Positions 43,801 to 59,628 of a stretch of DNA of 64,000 nucleotides are shown piece after piece. The notes beneath the pieces are model-generated. The model was not told the DNA's origin, made no database searches, and saw nothing but the letters and a program-made list of their open reading frames with translations. The stretch comes from Siphonodentalium dalli (taxonomy: Eukaryota; Mollusca; Scaphopoda; Gadilida; Siphonodentaliidae). The DNA is taken from assembly GCA_032622095.1 (NCBI GenBank), contig CP136066.1, positions 231,574,961 through 231,638,960 of the forward strand, given 5' to 3'. How positions within the stretch are numbered: the stretch's first letter is position 1; the number at the start of each line of letters is the position of its first letter. The position numbers and the translations under genes were made by a program.

Positions 43801-46800
43801 GTTAACATTGAAGCCTATGGGAAATATTTACACCAGTGTAACCTAAAGGGAAAAAATAGCTTTTTATCATTTTTGATTCCTGGGAGTCACTTTAAAGCAT
43901 TTTAATGCATTTTACAGAGCCTGGTCTTTCAGTCCAATGAATATCTCATGCTTGGTGTGGCTATTCTTGCTGCTGATGTCTTCTTTCACTTACATCAGCC
44001 AAAAAAATAGTAAGATTTTTCATAAAAAATGACAATTTTTCAAGGTATTTTCAAAAAAATTCAAGGTGGTAATAGTCACATGATAATGCAAATGACCCAT
44101 AACATGAGCATGTCAACGACACATATATCAATTGTTATAAGAACCTAATCTAACAAGTATTTTGGATTTTATAGCCAGTGATATACAGATATATATCATA
44201 AAAGTGTGTCATTTCCACTGGTGGGTATGGTCATTTGAAGGTTAATAGCACTAAAACTTGGACACATTTAAGAAAATGCTTCAGCAATTCAAAGAGAGCA
44301 TATCTTTATTCAACTAATTCAATATACACCCACATCCAGTTATCTTGGATCACCCTTGCAGACCTGAAAATGTCATATTTTATTCTTCAATGTGCTGATA
44401 AAGTCATGCGCTTGATGCTCAGCTGATCAGATCTGGACTCAATGACCTCACATCACCAGAAGTTCTCTCATGGAAAGAATATTGTACAGTCTTCCATAGC
44501 TGATCCAAGTTTGCAACACCAGACCCCTAAAACTGAGTGAAAATGGGGCCTGAACATGACTGGTGGTGGAAAATTGTGCCTTTTTGATAAATAATTTGTT
44601 AAAGGGGGTGGGGTTAAATTGTGTGTGATAAATAAAGAACCATAGGGGTGATATTGTTTTTGAACACAATTTTTCCATTGATGGGCAATTCTGAAGAAAT
44701 GTAGGGAGTTACAATTATTCCGCGAAAAAGCGGGCTATCGCTTTAGGTTACACTGGTGTAAATACTATAGGCAGCTCCCCCTGCGGTTGCGGGAGGAGTA
44801 TAGAGTTTCACAGTTAAAACACTCTGGGCTGTGATTGGTTGCATGAATTAAATGTAAACTGTTGACAAAAATTCAAGGAATCATTCTCCCACAAACTTCA
44901 TTTGCCAAGAGGCCCATTCATTAAAGGTGAAGTCTGTTGTGGCTGTTTAGAAATTTTAAGTGTGATTGAAAAAATGACAATATTTTTTTAGTGCGGAACT
45001 GACCCTAGTCATGAAAAAACGAAAATTTGAAGTGGATTCCCTGCTAGACGGTGTTGATTTTTTTATTGGGAAAGTTTCCACAGATGTCAAGCTCACATAA
45101 TCCGAAGGCAGTTTGAACAGTTTCCATTTGACCTCTGATGCAGATCAACAAACGTTAACATTGAAGCCTATGGGAAATATTTACACCAGTGTAACCTAAA
45201 GGGAAAAAATAGCTTTTTATCATTTTTGATTCCTGGGAGTCACTTTAAAGCATTTTAATGCATTTTACAGAGCCTGGTCTTTCAGTCCAATGAATATCTC
45301 ATGCTTGGTGTGGCTATTCTTGCTGCTGATGTCTTCTTTCACTTACATCAGCCAAAAAAATAGTAAGATTTTTCATAAAAAATGACAATTTTTCAAGGTA
45401 TTTTCAAAAAAATTCAAGGTGGTAATAGTCACATGATAATGCAAATGACCCATAACATGAGCATGTCAACGACACATATATCAATTGTTATAAGAACCTA
45501 ATCTAACAAGTATTTTGGATTTTATAGCCAGTGATATACAGATATATATCATAAAAGTGTGTCATTTCCACTGGTGGGTATGGTCATTTGAAGGTTAATA
45601 GCACTAAAACTTGGACACATTTAAGAAAATGCTTCAGCAATTCAAAGAGAGCATATCTTTATTCAACTAATTCAATATACACCCACATCCAGTTATCTTG
45701 GATCACCCTTGCAGACCTGAAAATGTCATATTTTATTCTTCAATGTGCTGATAAAGTCATGCGCTTGATGCTCAGCTGATCAGATCTGGACTCAATGACC
45801 TCACATCACCAGAAGTTCTCTCATGGAAAGAATATTGTACAGTCTTCCATAGCTGATCCAAGTTTGCAACACCAGACCCCTAAAACTGAGTGAAAATGGG
45901 GCCTGAACATGACTGGTGGTGGAAAATTGTGCCTTTTTGATAAATAATTTGTTAAAGGGGGTGGGGTTAAATTGTGTGTGATAAATAAAGAACCATAGGG
46001 GTGATATTGTTTTTGAACACAATTTTTCCATTGATGGGCAATTCTGAAGAAATGTAGGGAGTTACAATTATTCCGCGAAAAAGCGGGCTATCGCTTTAGG
46101 TTACACTGGTGTAAATACTATAGGCAGCTCCCCCTGCGGTTGCGGGAGGAGTATAGAGTTTCACAGTTAAAACACTCTGGGCTGTGATTGGTTGCATGAA
46201 TTAAATGTAAACTGTTGACAAAAATTCAAGGAATCATTCTCCCACAAACTTCATTTGCCAAGAGGCCCATTCATTAAAGGTGAAGTCTGTTGTGGCTGTT
46301 TAGAAATTTTAAGTGTGATTGAAAAAATGACAATATTTTTTTAGTGCGGAACTGACCCTAGTCATGAAAAAACGAAAATTTGAAGTGGATTCCCTGCTAG
46401 ACGGTGTTGATTTTTTTATTGGGAAAGTTTCCACAGATGTCAAGCTCACATAATCCGAAGGCAGTTTGAACAGTTTCCATTTGACCTCTGATGCAGATCA
46501 ACAAACGTTAACATTGAAGCCTATGGGAAATATTTACACCAGTGTAACCTAAAGGGAAAAAATAGCTTTTTATCATTTTTGATTCCTGGGAGTCACTTTA
46601 AAGCATTTTAATGCATTTTACAGAGCCTGGTCTTTCAGTCCAATGAATATCTCATGCTTGGTGTGGCTATTCTTGCTGCTGATGTCTTCTTTCACTTACA
46701 TCAGCCAAAAAAATAGTAAGATTTTTCATAAAAAATGACAATTTTTCAAGGTATTTTCAAAAAAATTCAAGGTGGTAATAGTCACATGATAATGCAAATG

Positions 46801-49800
46801 ACCCATAACATGAGCATGTCAACGACACATATATCAATTGTTATAAGAACCTAATCTAACAAGTATTTTGGATTTTATAGCCAGTGATATACAGATATAT
46901 ATCATAAAAGTGTGTCATTTCCACTGGTGGGTATGGTCATTTGAAGGTTAATAGCACTAAAACTTGGACACATTTAAGAAAATGCTTCAGCAATTCAAAG
47001 AGAGCATATCTTTATTCAACTAATTCAATATACACCCACATCCAGTTATCTTGGATCACCCTTGCAGACCTGAAAATGTCATATTTTATTCTTCAATGTG
47101 CTGATAAAGTCATGCGCTTGATGCTCAGCTGATCAGATCTGGACTCAATGACCTCACATCACCAGAAGTTCTCTCATGGAAAGAATATTGTACAGTCTTC
47201 CATAGCTGATCCAAGTTTGCAACACCAGACCCCTAAAACTGAGTGAAAATGGGGCCTGAACATGACTGGTGGTGGAAAATTGTGCCTTTTTGATAAATAA
47301 TTTGTTAAAGGGGGTGGGGTTAAATTGTGTGTGATAAATAAAGAACCATAGGGGTGATATTGTTTTTGAACACAATTTTTCCATTGATGGGCAATTCTGA
47401 AGAAATGTAGGGAGTTACAATTATTCCGCGAAAAAGCGGGCTATCGCTTTAGGTTACACTGGTGTAAATACTATAGGCAGCTCCCCCTGCGGTTGCGGGA
47501 GGAGTATAGAGTTTCACAGTTAAAACACTCTGGGCTGTGATTGGTTGCATGAATTAAATGTAAACTGTTGACAAAAATTCAAGGAATCATTCTCCCACAA
47601 ACTTCATTTGCCAAGAGGCCCATTCATTAAAGGTGAAGTCTGTTGTGGCTGTTTAGAAATTTTAAGTGTGATTGAAAAAATGACAATATTTTTTTAGTGC
47701 GGAACTGACCCTAGTCATGAAAAAACGAAAATTTGAAGTGGATTCCCTGCTAGACGGTGTTGATTTTTTTATTGGGAAAGTTTCCACAGATGTCAAGCTC
47801 ACATAATCCGAAGGCAGTTTGAACAGTTTCCATTTGACCTCTGATGCAGATCAACAAACGTTAACATTGAAGCCTATGGGAAATATTTACACCAGTGTAA
47901 CCTAAAGGGAAAAAATAGCTTTTTATCATTTTTGATTCCTGGGAGTCACTTTAAAGCATTTTAATGCATTTTACAGAGCCTGGTCTTTCAGTCCAATGAA
48001 TATCTCATGCTTGGTGTGGCTATTCTTGCTGCTGATGTCTTCTTTCACTTACATCAGCCAAAAAAATAGTAAGATTTTTCATAAAAAATGACAATTTTTC
48101 AAGGTATTTTCAAAAAAATTCAAGGTGGTAATAGTCACATGATAATGCAAATGACCCATAACATGAGCATGTCAACGACACATATATCAATTGTTATAAG
48201 AACCTAATCTAACAAGTATTTTGGATTTTATAGCCAGTGATATACAGATATATATCATAAAAGTGTGTCATTTCCACTGGTGGGTATGGTCATTTGAAGG
48301 TTAATAGCACTAAAACTTGGACACATTTAAGAAAATGCTTCAGCAATTCAAAGAGAGCATATCTTTATTCAACTAATTCAATATACACCCACATCCAGTT
48401 ATCTTGGATCACCCTTGCAGACCTGAAAATGTCATATTTTATTCTTCAATGTGCTGATAAAGTCATGCGCTTGATGCTCAGCTGATCAGATCTGGACTCA
48501 ATGACCTCACATCACCAGAAGTTCTCTCATGGAAAGAATATTGTACAGTCTTCCATAGCTGATCCAAGTTTGCAACACCAGACCCCTAAAACTGAGTGAA
48601 AATGGGGCCTGAACATGACTGGTGGTGGAAAATTGTGCCTTTTTGATAAATAATTTGTTAAAGGGGGTGGGGTTAAATTGTGTGTGATAAATAAAGAACC
48701 ATAGGGGTGATATTGTTTTTGAACACAATTTTTCCATTGATGGGCAATTCTGAAGAAATGTAGGGAGTTACAATTATTCCGCGAAAAAGCGGGCTATCGC
48801 TTTAGGTTACACTGGTGTAAATACTATAGGCAGCTCCCCCTGCGGTTGCGGGAGGAGTATAGAGTTTCACAGTTAAAACACTCTGGGCTGTGATTGGTTG
48901 CATGAATTAAATGTAAACTGTTGACAAAAATTCAAGGAATCATTCTCCCACAAACTTCATTTGCCAAGAGGCCCATTCATTAAAGGTGAAGTCTGTTGTG
49001 GCTGTTTAGAAATTTTAAGTGTGATTGAAAAAATGACAATATTTTTTTAGTGCGGAACTGACCCTAGTCATGAAAAAACGAAAATTTGAAGTGGATTCCC
49101 TGCTAGACGGTGTTGATTTTTTTATTGGGAAAGTTTCCACAGATGTCAAGCTCACATAATCCGAAGGCAGTTTGAACAGTTTCCATTTGACCTCTGATGC
49201 AGATCAACAAACGTTAACATTGAAGCCTATGGGAAATATTTACACCAGTGTAACCTAAAGGGAAAAAATAGCTTTTTATCATTTTTGATTCCTGGGAGTC
49301 ACTTTAAAGCATTTTAATGCATTTTACAGAGCCTGGTCTTTCAGTCCAATGAATATCTCATGCTTGGTGTGGCTATTCTTGCTGCTGATGTCTTCTTTCA
49401 CTTACATCAGCCAAAAAAATAGTAAGATTTTTCATAAAAAATGACAATTTTTCAAGGTATTTTCAAAAAAATTCAAGGTGGTAATAGTCACATGATAATG
49501 CAAATGACCCATAACATGAGCATGTCAACGACACATATATCAATTGTTATAAGAACCTAATCTAACAAGTATTTTGGATTTTATAGCCAGTGATATACAG
49601 ATATATATCATAAAAGTGTGTCATTTCCACTGGTGGGTATGGTCATTTGAAGGTTAATAGCACTAAAACTTGGACACATTTAAGAAAATGCTTCAGCAAT
49701 TCAAAGAGAGCATATCTTTATTCAACTAATTCAATATACACCCACATCCAGTTATCTTGGATCACCCTTGCAGACCTGAAAATGTCATATTTTATTCTTC

Positions 49801-52800
49801 AATGTGCTGATAAAGTCATGCGCTTGATGCTCAGCTGATCAGATCTGGACTCAATGACCTCACATCACCAGAAGTTCTCTCATGGAAAGAATATTGTACA
49901 GTCTTCCATAGCTGATCCAAGTTTGCAACACCAGACCCCTAAAACTGAGTGAAAATGGGGCCTGAACATGACTGGTGGTGGAAAATTGTGCCTTTTTGAT
50001 AAATAATTTGTTAAAGGGGGTGGGGTTAAATTGTGTGTGATAAATAAAGAACCATAGGGGTGATATTGTTTTTGAACACAATTTTTCCATTGATGGGCAA
50101 TTCTGAAGAAATGTAGGGAGTTACAATTATTCCGCGAAAAAGCGGGCTATCGCTTTAGGTTACACTGGTGTAAATACTATAGGCAGCTCCCCCTGCGGTT
50201 GCGGGAGGAGTATAGAGTTTCACAGTTAAAACACTCTGGGCTGTGATTGGTTGCATGAATTAAATGTAAACTGTTGACAAAAATTCAAGGAATCATTCTC
50301 CCACAAACTTCATTTGCCAAGAGGCCCATTCATTAAAGGTGAAGTCTGTTGTGGCTGTTTAGAAATTTTAAGTGTGATTGAAAAAATGACAATATTTTTT
50401 TAGTGCGGAACTGACCCTAGTCATGAAAAAACGAAAATTTGAAGTGGATTCCCTGCTAGACGGTGTTGATTTTTTTATTGGGAAAGTTTCCACAGATGTC
50501 AAGCTCACATAATCCGAAGGCAGTTTGAACAGTTTCCATTTGACCTCTGATGCAGATCAACAAACGTTAACATTGAAGCCTATGGGAAATATTTACACCA
50601 GTGTAACCTAAAGGGAAAAAATAGCTTTTTATCATTTTTGATTCCTGGGAGTCACTTTAAAGCATTTTAATGCATTTTACAGAGCCTGGTCTTTCAGTCC
50701 AATGAATATCTCATGCTTGGTGTGGCTATTCTTGCTGCTGATGTCTTCTTTCACTTACATCAGCCAAAAAAATAGTAAGATTTTTCATAAAAAATGACAA
50801 TTTTTCAAGGTATTTTCAAAAAAATTCAAGGTGGTAATAGTCACATGATAATGCAAATGACCCATAACATGAGCATGTCAACGACACATATATCAATTGT
50901 TATAAGAACCTAATCTAACAAGTATTTTGGATTTTATAGCCAGTGATATACAGATATATATCATAAAAGTGTGTCATTTCCACTGGTGGGTATGGTCATT
51001 TGAAGGTTAATAGCACTAAAACTTGGACACATTTAAGAAAATGCTTCAGCAATTCAAAGAGAGCATATCTTTATTCAACTAATTCAATATACACCCACAT
51101 CCAGTTATCTTGGATCACCCTTGCAGACCTGAAAATGTCATATTTTATTCTTCAATGTGCTGATAAAGTCATGCGCTTGATGCTCAGCTGATCAGATCTG
51201 GACTCAATGACCTCACATCACCAGAAGTTCTCTCATGGAAAGAATATTGTACAGTCTTCCATAGCTGATCCAAGTTTGCAACACCAGACCCCTAAAACTG
51301 AGTGAAAATGGGGCCTGAACATGACTGGTGGTGGAAAATTGTGCCTTTTTGATAAATAATTTGTTAAAGGGGGTGGGGTTAAATTGTGTGTGATAAATAA
51401 AGAACCATAGGGGTGATATTGTTTTTGAACACAATTTTTCCATTGATGGGCAATTCTGAAGAAATGTAGGGAGTTACAATTATTCCGCGAAAAAGCGGGC
51501 TATCGCTTTAGGTTACACTGGTGTAAATACTATAGGCAGCTCCCCCTGCGGTTGCGGGAGGAGTATAGAGTTTCACAGTTAAAACACTCTGGGCTGTGAT
51601 TGGTTGCATGAATTAAATGTAAACTGTTGACAAAAATTCAAGGAATCATTCTCCCACAAACTTCATTTGCCAAGAGGCCCATTCATTAAAGGTGAAGTCT
51701 GTTGTGGCTGTTTAGAAATTTTAAGTGTGATTGAAAAAATGACAATATTTTTTTAGTGCGGAACTGACCCTAGTCATGAAAAAACGAAAATTTGAAGTGG
51801 ATTCCCTGCTAGACGGTGTTGATTTTTTTATTGGGAAAGTTTCCACAGATGTCAAGCTCACATAATCCGAAGGCAGTTTGAACAGTTTCCATTTGACCTC
51901 TGATGCAGATCAACAAACGTTAACATTGAAGCCTATGGGAAATATTTACACCAGTGTAACCTAAAGGGAAAAAATAGCTTTTTATCATTTTTGATTCCTG
52001 GGAGTCACTTTAAAGCATTTTAATGCATTTTACAGAGCCTGGTCTTTCAGTCCAATGAATATCTCATGCTTGGTGTGGCTATTCTTGCTGCTGATGTCTT
52101 CTTTCACTTACATCAGCCAAAAAAATAGTAAGATTTTTCATAAAAAATGACAATTTTTCAAGGTATTTTCAAAAAAATTCAAGGTGGTAATAGTCACATG
52201 ATAATGCAAATGACCCATAACATGAGCATGTCAACGACACATATATCAATTGTTATAAGAACCTAATCTAACAAGTATTTTGGATTTTATAGCCAGTGAT
52301 ATACAGATATATATCATAAAAGTGTGTCATTTCCACTGGTGGGTATGGTCATTTGAAGGTTAATAGCACTAAAACTTGGACACATTTAAGAAAATGCTTC
52401 AGCAATTCAAAGAGAGCATATCTTTATTCAACTAATTCAATATACACCCACATCCAGTTATCTTGGATCACCCTTGCAGACCTGAAAATGTCATATTTTA
52501 TTCTTCAATGTGCTGATAAAGTCATGCGCTTGATGCTCAGCTGATCAGATCTGGACTCAATGACCTCACATCACCAGAAGTTCTCTCATGGAAAGAATAT
52601 TGTACAGTCTTCCATAGCTGATCCAAGTTTGCAACACCAGACCCCTAAAACTGAGTGAAAATGGGGCCTGAACATGACTGGTGGTGGAAAATTGTGCCTT
52701 TTTGATAAATAATTTGTTAAAGGGGGTGGGGTTAAATTGTGTGTGATAAATAAAGAACCATAGGGGTGATATTGTTTTTGAACACAATTTTTCCATTGAT

Positions 52801-55800
52801 GGGCAATTCTGAAGAAATGTAGGGAGTTACAATTATTCCGCGAAAAAGCGGGCTATCGCTTTAGGTTACACTGGTGTAAATACTATAGGCAGCTCCCCCT
52901 GCGGTTGCGGGAGGAGTATAGAGTTTCACAGTTAAAACACTCTGGGCTGTGATTGGTTGCATGAATTAAATGTAAACTGTTGACAAAAATTCAAGGAATC
53001 ATTCTCCCACAAACTTCATTTGCCAAGAGGCCCATTCATTAAAGGTGAAGTCTGTTGTGGCTGTTTAGAAATTTTAAGTGTGATTGAAAAAATGACAATA
53101 TTTTTTTAGTGCGGAACTGACCCTAGTCATGAAAAAACGAAAATTTGAAGTGGATTCCCTGCTAGACGGTGTTGATTTTTTTATTGGGAAAGTTTCCACA
53201 GATGTCAAGCTCACATAATCCGAAGGCAGTTTGAACAGTTTCCATTTGACCTCTGATGCAGATCAACAAACGTTAACATTGAAGCCTATGGGAAATATTT
53301 ACACCAGTGTAACCTAAAGGGAAAAAATAGCTTTTTATCATTTTTGATTCCTGGGAGTCACTTTAAAGCATTTTAATGCATTTTACAGAGCCTGGTCTTT
53401 CAGTCCAATGAATATCTCATGCTTGGTGTGGCTATTCTTGCTGCTGATGTCTTCTTTCACTTACATCAGCCAAAAAAATAGTAAGATTTTTCATAAAAAA
53501 TGACAATTTTTCAAGGTATTTTCAAAAAAATTCAAGGTGGTAATAGTCACATGATAATGCAAATGACCCATAACATGAGCATGTCAACGACACATATATC
53601 AATTGTTATAAGAACCTAATCTAACAAGTATTTTGGATTTTATAGCCAGTGATATACAGATATATATCATAAAAGTGTGTCATTTCCACTGGTGGGTATG
53701 GTCATTTGAAGGTTAATAGCACTAAAACTTGGACACATTTAAGAAAATGCTTCAGCAATTCAAAGAGAGCATATCTTTATTCAACTAATTCAATATACAC
53801 CCACATCCAGTTATCTTGGATCACCCTTGCAGACCTGAAAATGTCATATTTTATTCTTCAATGTGCTGATAAAGTCATGCGCTTGATGCTCAGCTGATCA
53901 GATCTGGACTCAATGACCTCACATCACCAGAAGTTCTCTCATGGAAAGAATATTGTACAGTCTTCCATAGCTGATCCAAGTTTGCAACACCAGACCCCTA
54001 AAACTGAGTGAAAATGGGGCCTGAACATGACTGGTGGTGGAAAATTGTGCCTTTTTGATAAATAATTTGTTAAAGGGGGTGGGGTTAAATTGTGTGTGAT
54101 AAATAAAGAACCATAGGGGTGATATTGTTTTTGAACACAATTTTTCCATTGATGGGCAATTCTGAAGAAATGTAGGGAGTTACAATTATTCCGCGAAAAA
54201 GCGGGCTATCGCTTTAGGTTACACTGGTGTAAATACTATAGGCAGCTCCCCCTGCGGTTGCGGGAGGAGTATAGAGTTTCACAGTTAAAACACTCTGGGC
54301 TGTGATTGGTTGCATGAATTAAATGTAAACTGTTGACAAAAATTCAAGGAATCATTCTCCCACAAACTTCATTTGCCAAGAGGCCCATTCATTAAAGGTG
54401 AAGTCTGTTGTGGCTGTTTAGAAATTTTAAGTGTGATTGAAAAAATGACAATATTTTTTTAGTGCGGAACTGACCCTAGTCATGAAAAAACGAAAATTTG
54501 AAGTGGATTCCCTGCTAGACGGTGTTGATTTTTTTATTGGGAAAGTTTCCACAGATGTCAAGCTCACATAATCCGAAGGCAGTTTGAACAGTTTCCATTT
54601 GACCTCTGATGCAGATCAACAAACGTTAACATTGAAGCCTATGGGAAATATTTACACCAGTGTAACCTAAAGGGAAAAAATAGCTTTTTATCATTTTTGA
54701 TTCCTGGGAGTCACTTTAAAGCATTTTAATGCATTTTACAGAGCCTGGTCTTTCAGTCCAATGAATATCTCATGCTTGGTGTGGCTATTCTTGCTGCTGA
54801 TGTCTTCTTTCACTTACATCAGCCAAAAAAATAGTAAGATTTTTCATAAAAAATGACAATTTTTCAAGGTATTTTCAAAAAAATTCAAGGTGGTAATAGT
54901 CACATGATAATGCAAATGACCCATAACATGAGCATGTCAACGACACATATATCAATTGTTATAAGAACCTAATCTAACAAGTATTTTGGATTTTATAGCC
55001 AGTGATATACAGATATATATCATAAAAGTGTGTCATTTCCACTGGTGGGTATGGTCATTTGAAGGTTAATAGCACTAAAACTTGGACACATTTAAGAAAA
55101 TGCTTCAGCAATTCAAAGAGAGCATATCTTTATTCAACTAATTCAATATACACCCACATCCAGTTATCTTGGATCACCCTTGCAGACCTGAAAATGTCAT
55201 ATTTTATTCTTCAATGTGCTGATAAAGTCATGCGCTTGATGCTCAGCTGATCAGATCTGGACTCAATGACCTCACATCACCAGAAGTTCTCTCATGGAAA
55301 GAATATTGTACAGTCTTCCATAGCTGATCCAAGTTTGCAACACCAGACCCCTAAAACTGAGTGAAAATGGGGCCTGAACATGACTGGTGGTGGAAAATTG
55401 TGCCTTTTTGATAAATAATTTGTTAAAGGGGGTGGGGTTAAATTGTGTGTGATAAATAAAGAACCATAGGGGTGATATTGTTTTTGAACACAATTTTTCC
55501 ATTGATGGGCAATTCTGAAGAAATGTAGGGAGTTACAATTATTCCGCGAAAAAGCGGGCTATCGCTTTAGGTTACACTGGTGTAAATACTATAGGCAGCT
55601 CCCCCTGCGGTTGCGGGAGGAGTATAGAGTTTCACAGTTAAAACACTCTGGGCTGTGATTGGTTGCATGAATTAAATGTAAACTGTTGACAAAAATTCAA
55701 GGAATCATTCTCCCACAAACTTCATTTGCCAAGAGGCCCATTCATTAAAGGTGAAGTCTGTTGTGGCTGTTTAGAAATTTTAAGTGTGATTGAAAAAATG

Positions 55801-58800
55801 ACAATATTTTTTTAGTGCGGAACTGACCCTAGTCATGAAAAAACGAAAATTTGAAGTGGATTCCCTGCTAGACGGTGTTGATTTTTTTATTGGGAAAGTT
55901 TCCACAGATGTCAAGCTCACATAATCCGAAGGCAGTTTGAACAGTTTCCATTTGACCTCTGATGCAGATCAACAAACGTTAACATTGAAGCCTATGGGAA
56001 ATATTTACACCAGTGTAACCTAAAGGGAAAAAATAGCTTTTTATCATTTTTGATTCCTGGGAGTCACTTTAAAGCATTTTAATGCATTTTACAGAGCCTG
56101 GTCTTTCAGTCCAATGAATATCTCATGCTTGGTGTGGCTATTCTTGCTGCTGATGTCTTCTTTCACTTACATCAGCCAAAAAAATAGTAAGATTTTTCAT
56201 AAAAAATGACAATTTTTCAAGGTATTTTCAAAAAAATTCAAGGTGGTAATAGTCACATGATAATGCAAATGACCCATAACATGAGCATGTCAACGACACA
56301 TATATCAATTGTTATAAGAACCTAATCTAACAAGTATTTTGGATTTTATAGCCAGTGATATACAGATATATATCATAAAAGTGTGTCATTTCCACTGGTG
56401 GGTATGGTCATTTGAAGGTTAATAGCACTAAAACTTGGACACATTTAAGAAAATGCTTCAGCAATTCAAAGAGAGCATATCTTTATTCAACTAATTCAAT
56501 ATACACCCACATCCAGTTATCTTGGATCACCCTTGCAGACCTGAAAATGTCATATTTTATTCTTCAATGTGCTGATAAAGTCATGCGCTTGATGCTCAGC
56601 TGATCAGATCTGGACTCAATGACCTCACATCACCAGAAGTTCTCTCATGGAAAGAATATTGTACAGTCTTCCATAGCTGATCCAAGTTTGCAACACCAGA
56701 CCCCTAAAACTGAGTGAAAATGGGGCCTGAACATGACTGGTGGTGGAAAATTGTGCCTTTTTGATAAATAATTTGTTAAAGGGGGTGGGGTTAAATTGTG
56801 TGTGATAAATAAAGAACCATAGGGGTGATATTGTTTTTGAACACAATTTTTCCATTGATGGGCAATTCTGAAGAAATGTAGGGAGTTACAATTATTCCGC
56901 GAAAAAGCGGGCTATCGCTTTAGGTTACACTGGTGTAAATACTATAGGCAGCTCCCCCTGCGGTTGCGGGAGGAGTATAGAGTTTCACAGTTAAAACACT
57001 CTGGGCTGTGATTGGTTGCATGAATTAAATGTAAACTGTTGACAAAAATTCAAGGAATCATTCTCCCACAAACTTCATTTGCCAAGAGGCCCATTCATTA
57101 AAGGTGAAGTCTGTTGTGGCTGTTTAGAAATTTTAAGTGTGATTGAAAAAATGACAATATTTTTTTAGTGCGGAACTGACCCTAGTCATGAAAAAACGAA
57201 AATTTGAAGTGGATTCCCTGCTAGACGGTGTTGATTTTTTTATTGGGAAAGTTTCCACAGATGTCAAGCTCACATAATCCGAAGGCAGTTTGAACAGTTT
57301 CCATTTGACCTCTGATGCAGATCAACAAACGTTAACATTGAAGCCTATGGGAAATATTTACACCAGTGTAACCTAAAGGGAAAAAATAGCTTTTTATCAT
57401 TTTTGATTCCTGGGAGTCACTTTAAAGCATTTTAATGCATTTTACAGAGCCTGGTCTTTCAGTCCAATGAATATCTCATGCTTGGTGTGGCTATTCTTGC
57501 TGCTGATGTCTTCTTTCACTTACATCAGCCAAAAAAATAGTAAGATTTTTCATAAAAAATGACAATTTTTCAAGGTATTTTCAAAAAAATTCAAGGTGGT
57601 AATAGTCACATGATAATGCAAATGACCCATAACATGAGCATGTCAACGACACATATATCAATTGTTATAAGAACCTAATCTAACAAGTATTTTGGATTTT
57701 ATAGCCAGTGATATACAGATATATATCATAAAAGTGTGTCATTTCCACTGGTGGGTATGGTCATTTGAAGGTTAATAGCACTAAAACTTGGACACATTTA
57801 AGAAAATGCTTCAGCAATTCAAAGAGAGCATATCTTTATTCAACTAATTCAATATACACCCACATCCAGTTATCTTGGATCACCCTTGCAGACCTGAAAA
57901 TGTCATATTTTATTCTTCAATGTGCTGATAAAGTCATGCGCTTGATGCTCAGCTGATCAGATCTGGACTCAATGACCTCACATCACCAGAAGTTCTCTCA
58001 TGGAAAGAATATTGTACAGTCTTCCATAGCTGATCCAAGTTTGCAACACCAGACCCCTAAAACTGAGTGAAAATGGGGCCTGAACATGACTGGTGGTGGA
58101 AAATTGTGCCTTTTTGATAAATAATTTGTTAAAGGGGGTGGGGTTAAATTGTGTGTGATAAATAAAGAACCATAGGGGTGATATTGTTTTTGAACACAAT
58201 TTTTCCATTGATGGGCAATTCTGAAGAAATGTAGGGAGTTACAATTATTCCGCGAAAAAGCGGGCTATCGCTTTAGGTTACACTGGTGTAAATACTATAG
58301 GCAGCTCCCCCTGCGGTTGCGGGAGGAGTATAGAGTTTCACAGTTAAAACACTCTGGGCTGTGATTGGTTGCATGAATTAAATGTAAACTGTTGACAAAA
58401 ATTCAAGGAATCATTCTCCCACAAACTTCATTTGCCAAGAGGCCCATTCATTAAAGGTGAAGTCTGTTGTGGCTGTTTAGAAATTTTAAGTGTGATTGAA
58501 AAAATGACAATATTTTTTTAGTGCGGAACTGACCCTAGTCATGAAAAAACGAAAATTTGAAGTGGATTCCCTGCTAGACGGTGTTGATTTTTTTATTGGG
58601 AAAGTTTCCACAGATGTCAAGCTCACATAATCCGAAGGCAGTTTGAACAGTTTCCATTTGACCTCTGATGCAGATCAACAAACGTTAACATTGAAGCCTA
58701 TGGGAAATATTTACACCAGTGTAACCTAAAGGGAAAAAATAGCTTTTTATCATTTTTGATTCCTGGGAGTCACTTTAAAGCATTTTAATGCATTTTACAG

Positions 58801-59628
58801 AGCCTGGTCTTTCAGTCCAATGAATATCTCATGCTTGGTGTGGCTATTCTTGCTGCTGATGTCTTCTTTCACTTACATCAGCCAAAAAAATAGTAAGATT
58901 TTTCATAAAAAATGACAATTTTTCAAGGTATTTTCAAAAAAATTCAAGGTGGTAATAGTCACATGATAATGCAAATGACCCATAACATGAGCATGTCAAC
59001 GACACATATATCAATTGTTATAAGAACCTAATCTAACAAGTATTTTGGATTTTATAGCCAGTGATATACAGATATATATCATAAAAGTGTGTCATTTCCA
59101 CTGGTGGGTATGGTCATTTGAAGGTTAATAGCACTAAAACTTGGACACATTTAAGAAAATGCTTCAGCAATTCAAAGAGAGCATATCTTTATTCAACTAA
59201 TTCAATATACACCCACATCCAGTTATCTTGGATCACCCTTGCAGACCTGAAAATGTCATATTTTATTCTTCAATGTGCTGATAAAGTCATGCGCTTGATG
59301 CTCAGCTGATCAGATCTGGACTCAATGACCTCACATCACCAGAAGTTCTCTCATGGAAAGAATATTGTACAGTCTTCCATAGCTGATCCAAGTTTGCAAC
59401 ACCAGACCCCTAAAACTGAGTGAAAATGGGGCCTGAACATGACTGGTGGTGGAAAATTGTGCCTTTTTGATAAATAATTTGTTAAAGGGGGTGGGGTTAA
59501 ATTGTGTGTGATAAATAAAGAACCATAGGGGTGATATTGTTTTTGAACACAATTTTTCCATTGATGGGCAATTCTGAAGAAATGTAGGGAGTTACAATTA
59601 TTCCGCGAAAAAGCGGGCTATCGCTTTA

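Noticed and set aside
25293-59561. Repeated 63- and 76-codon frames in every 1353-bp unit as a 26-copy gene family
   Set aside because: They are just the same DNA repeated. The 63-codon frame begins at TTG, not ATG. Neither shows a domain, splice signals or coding-like composition.
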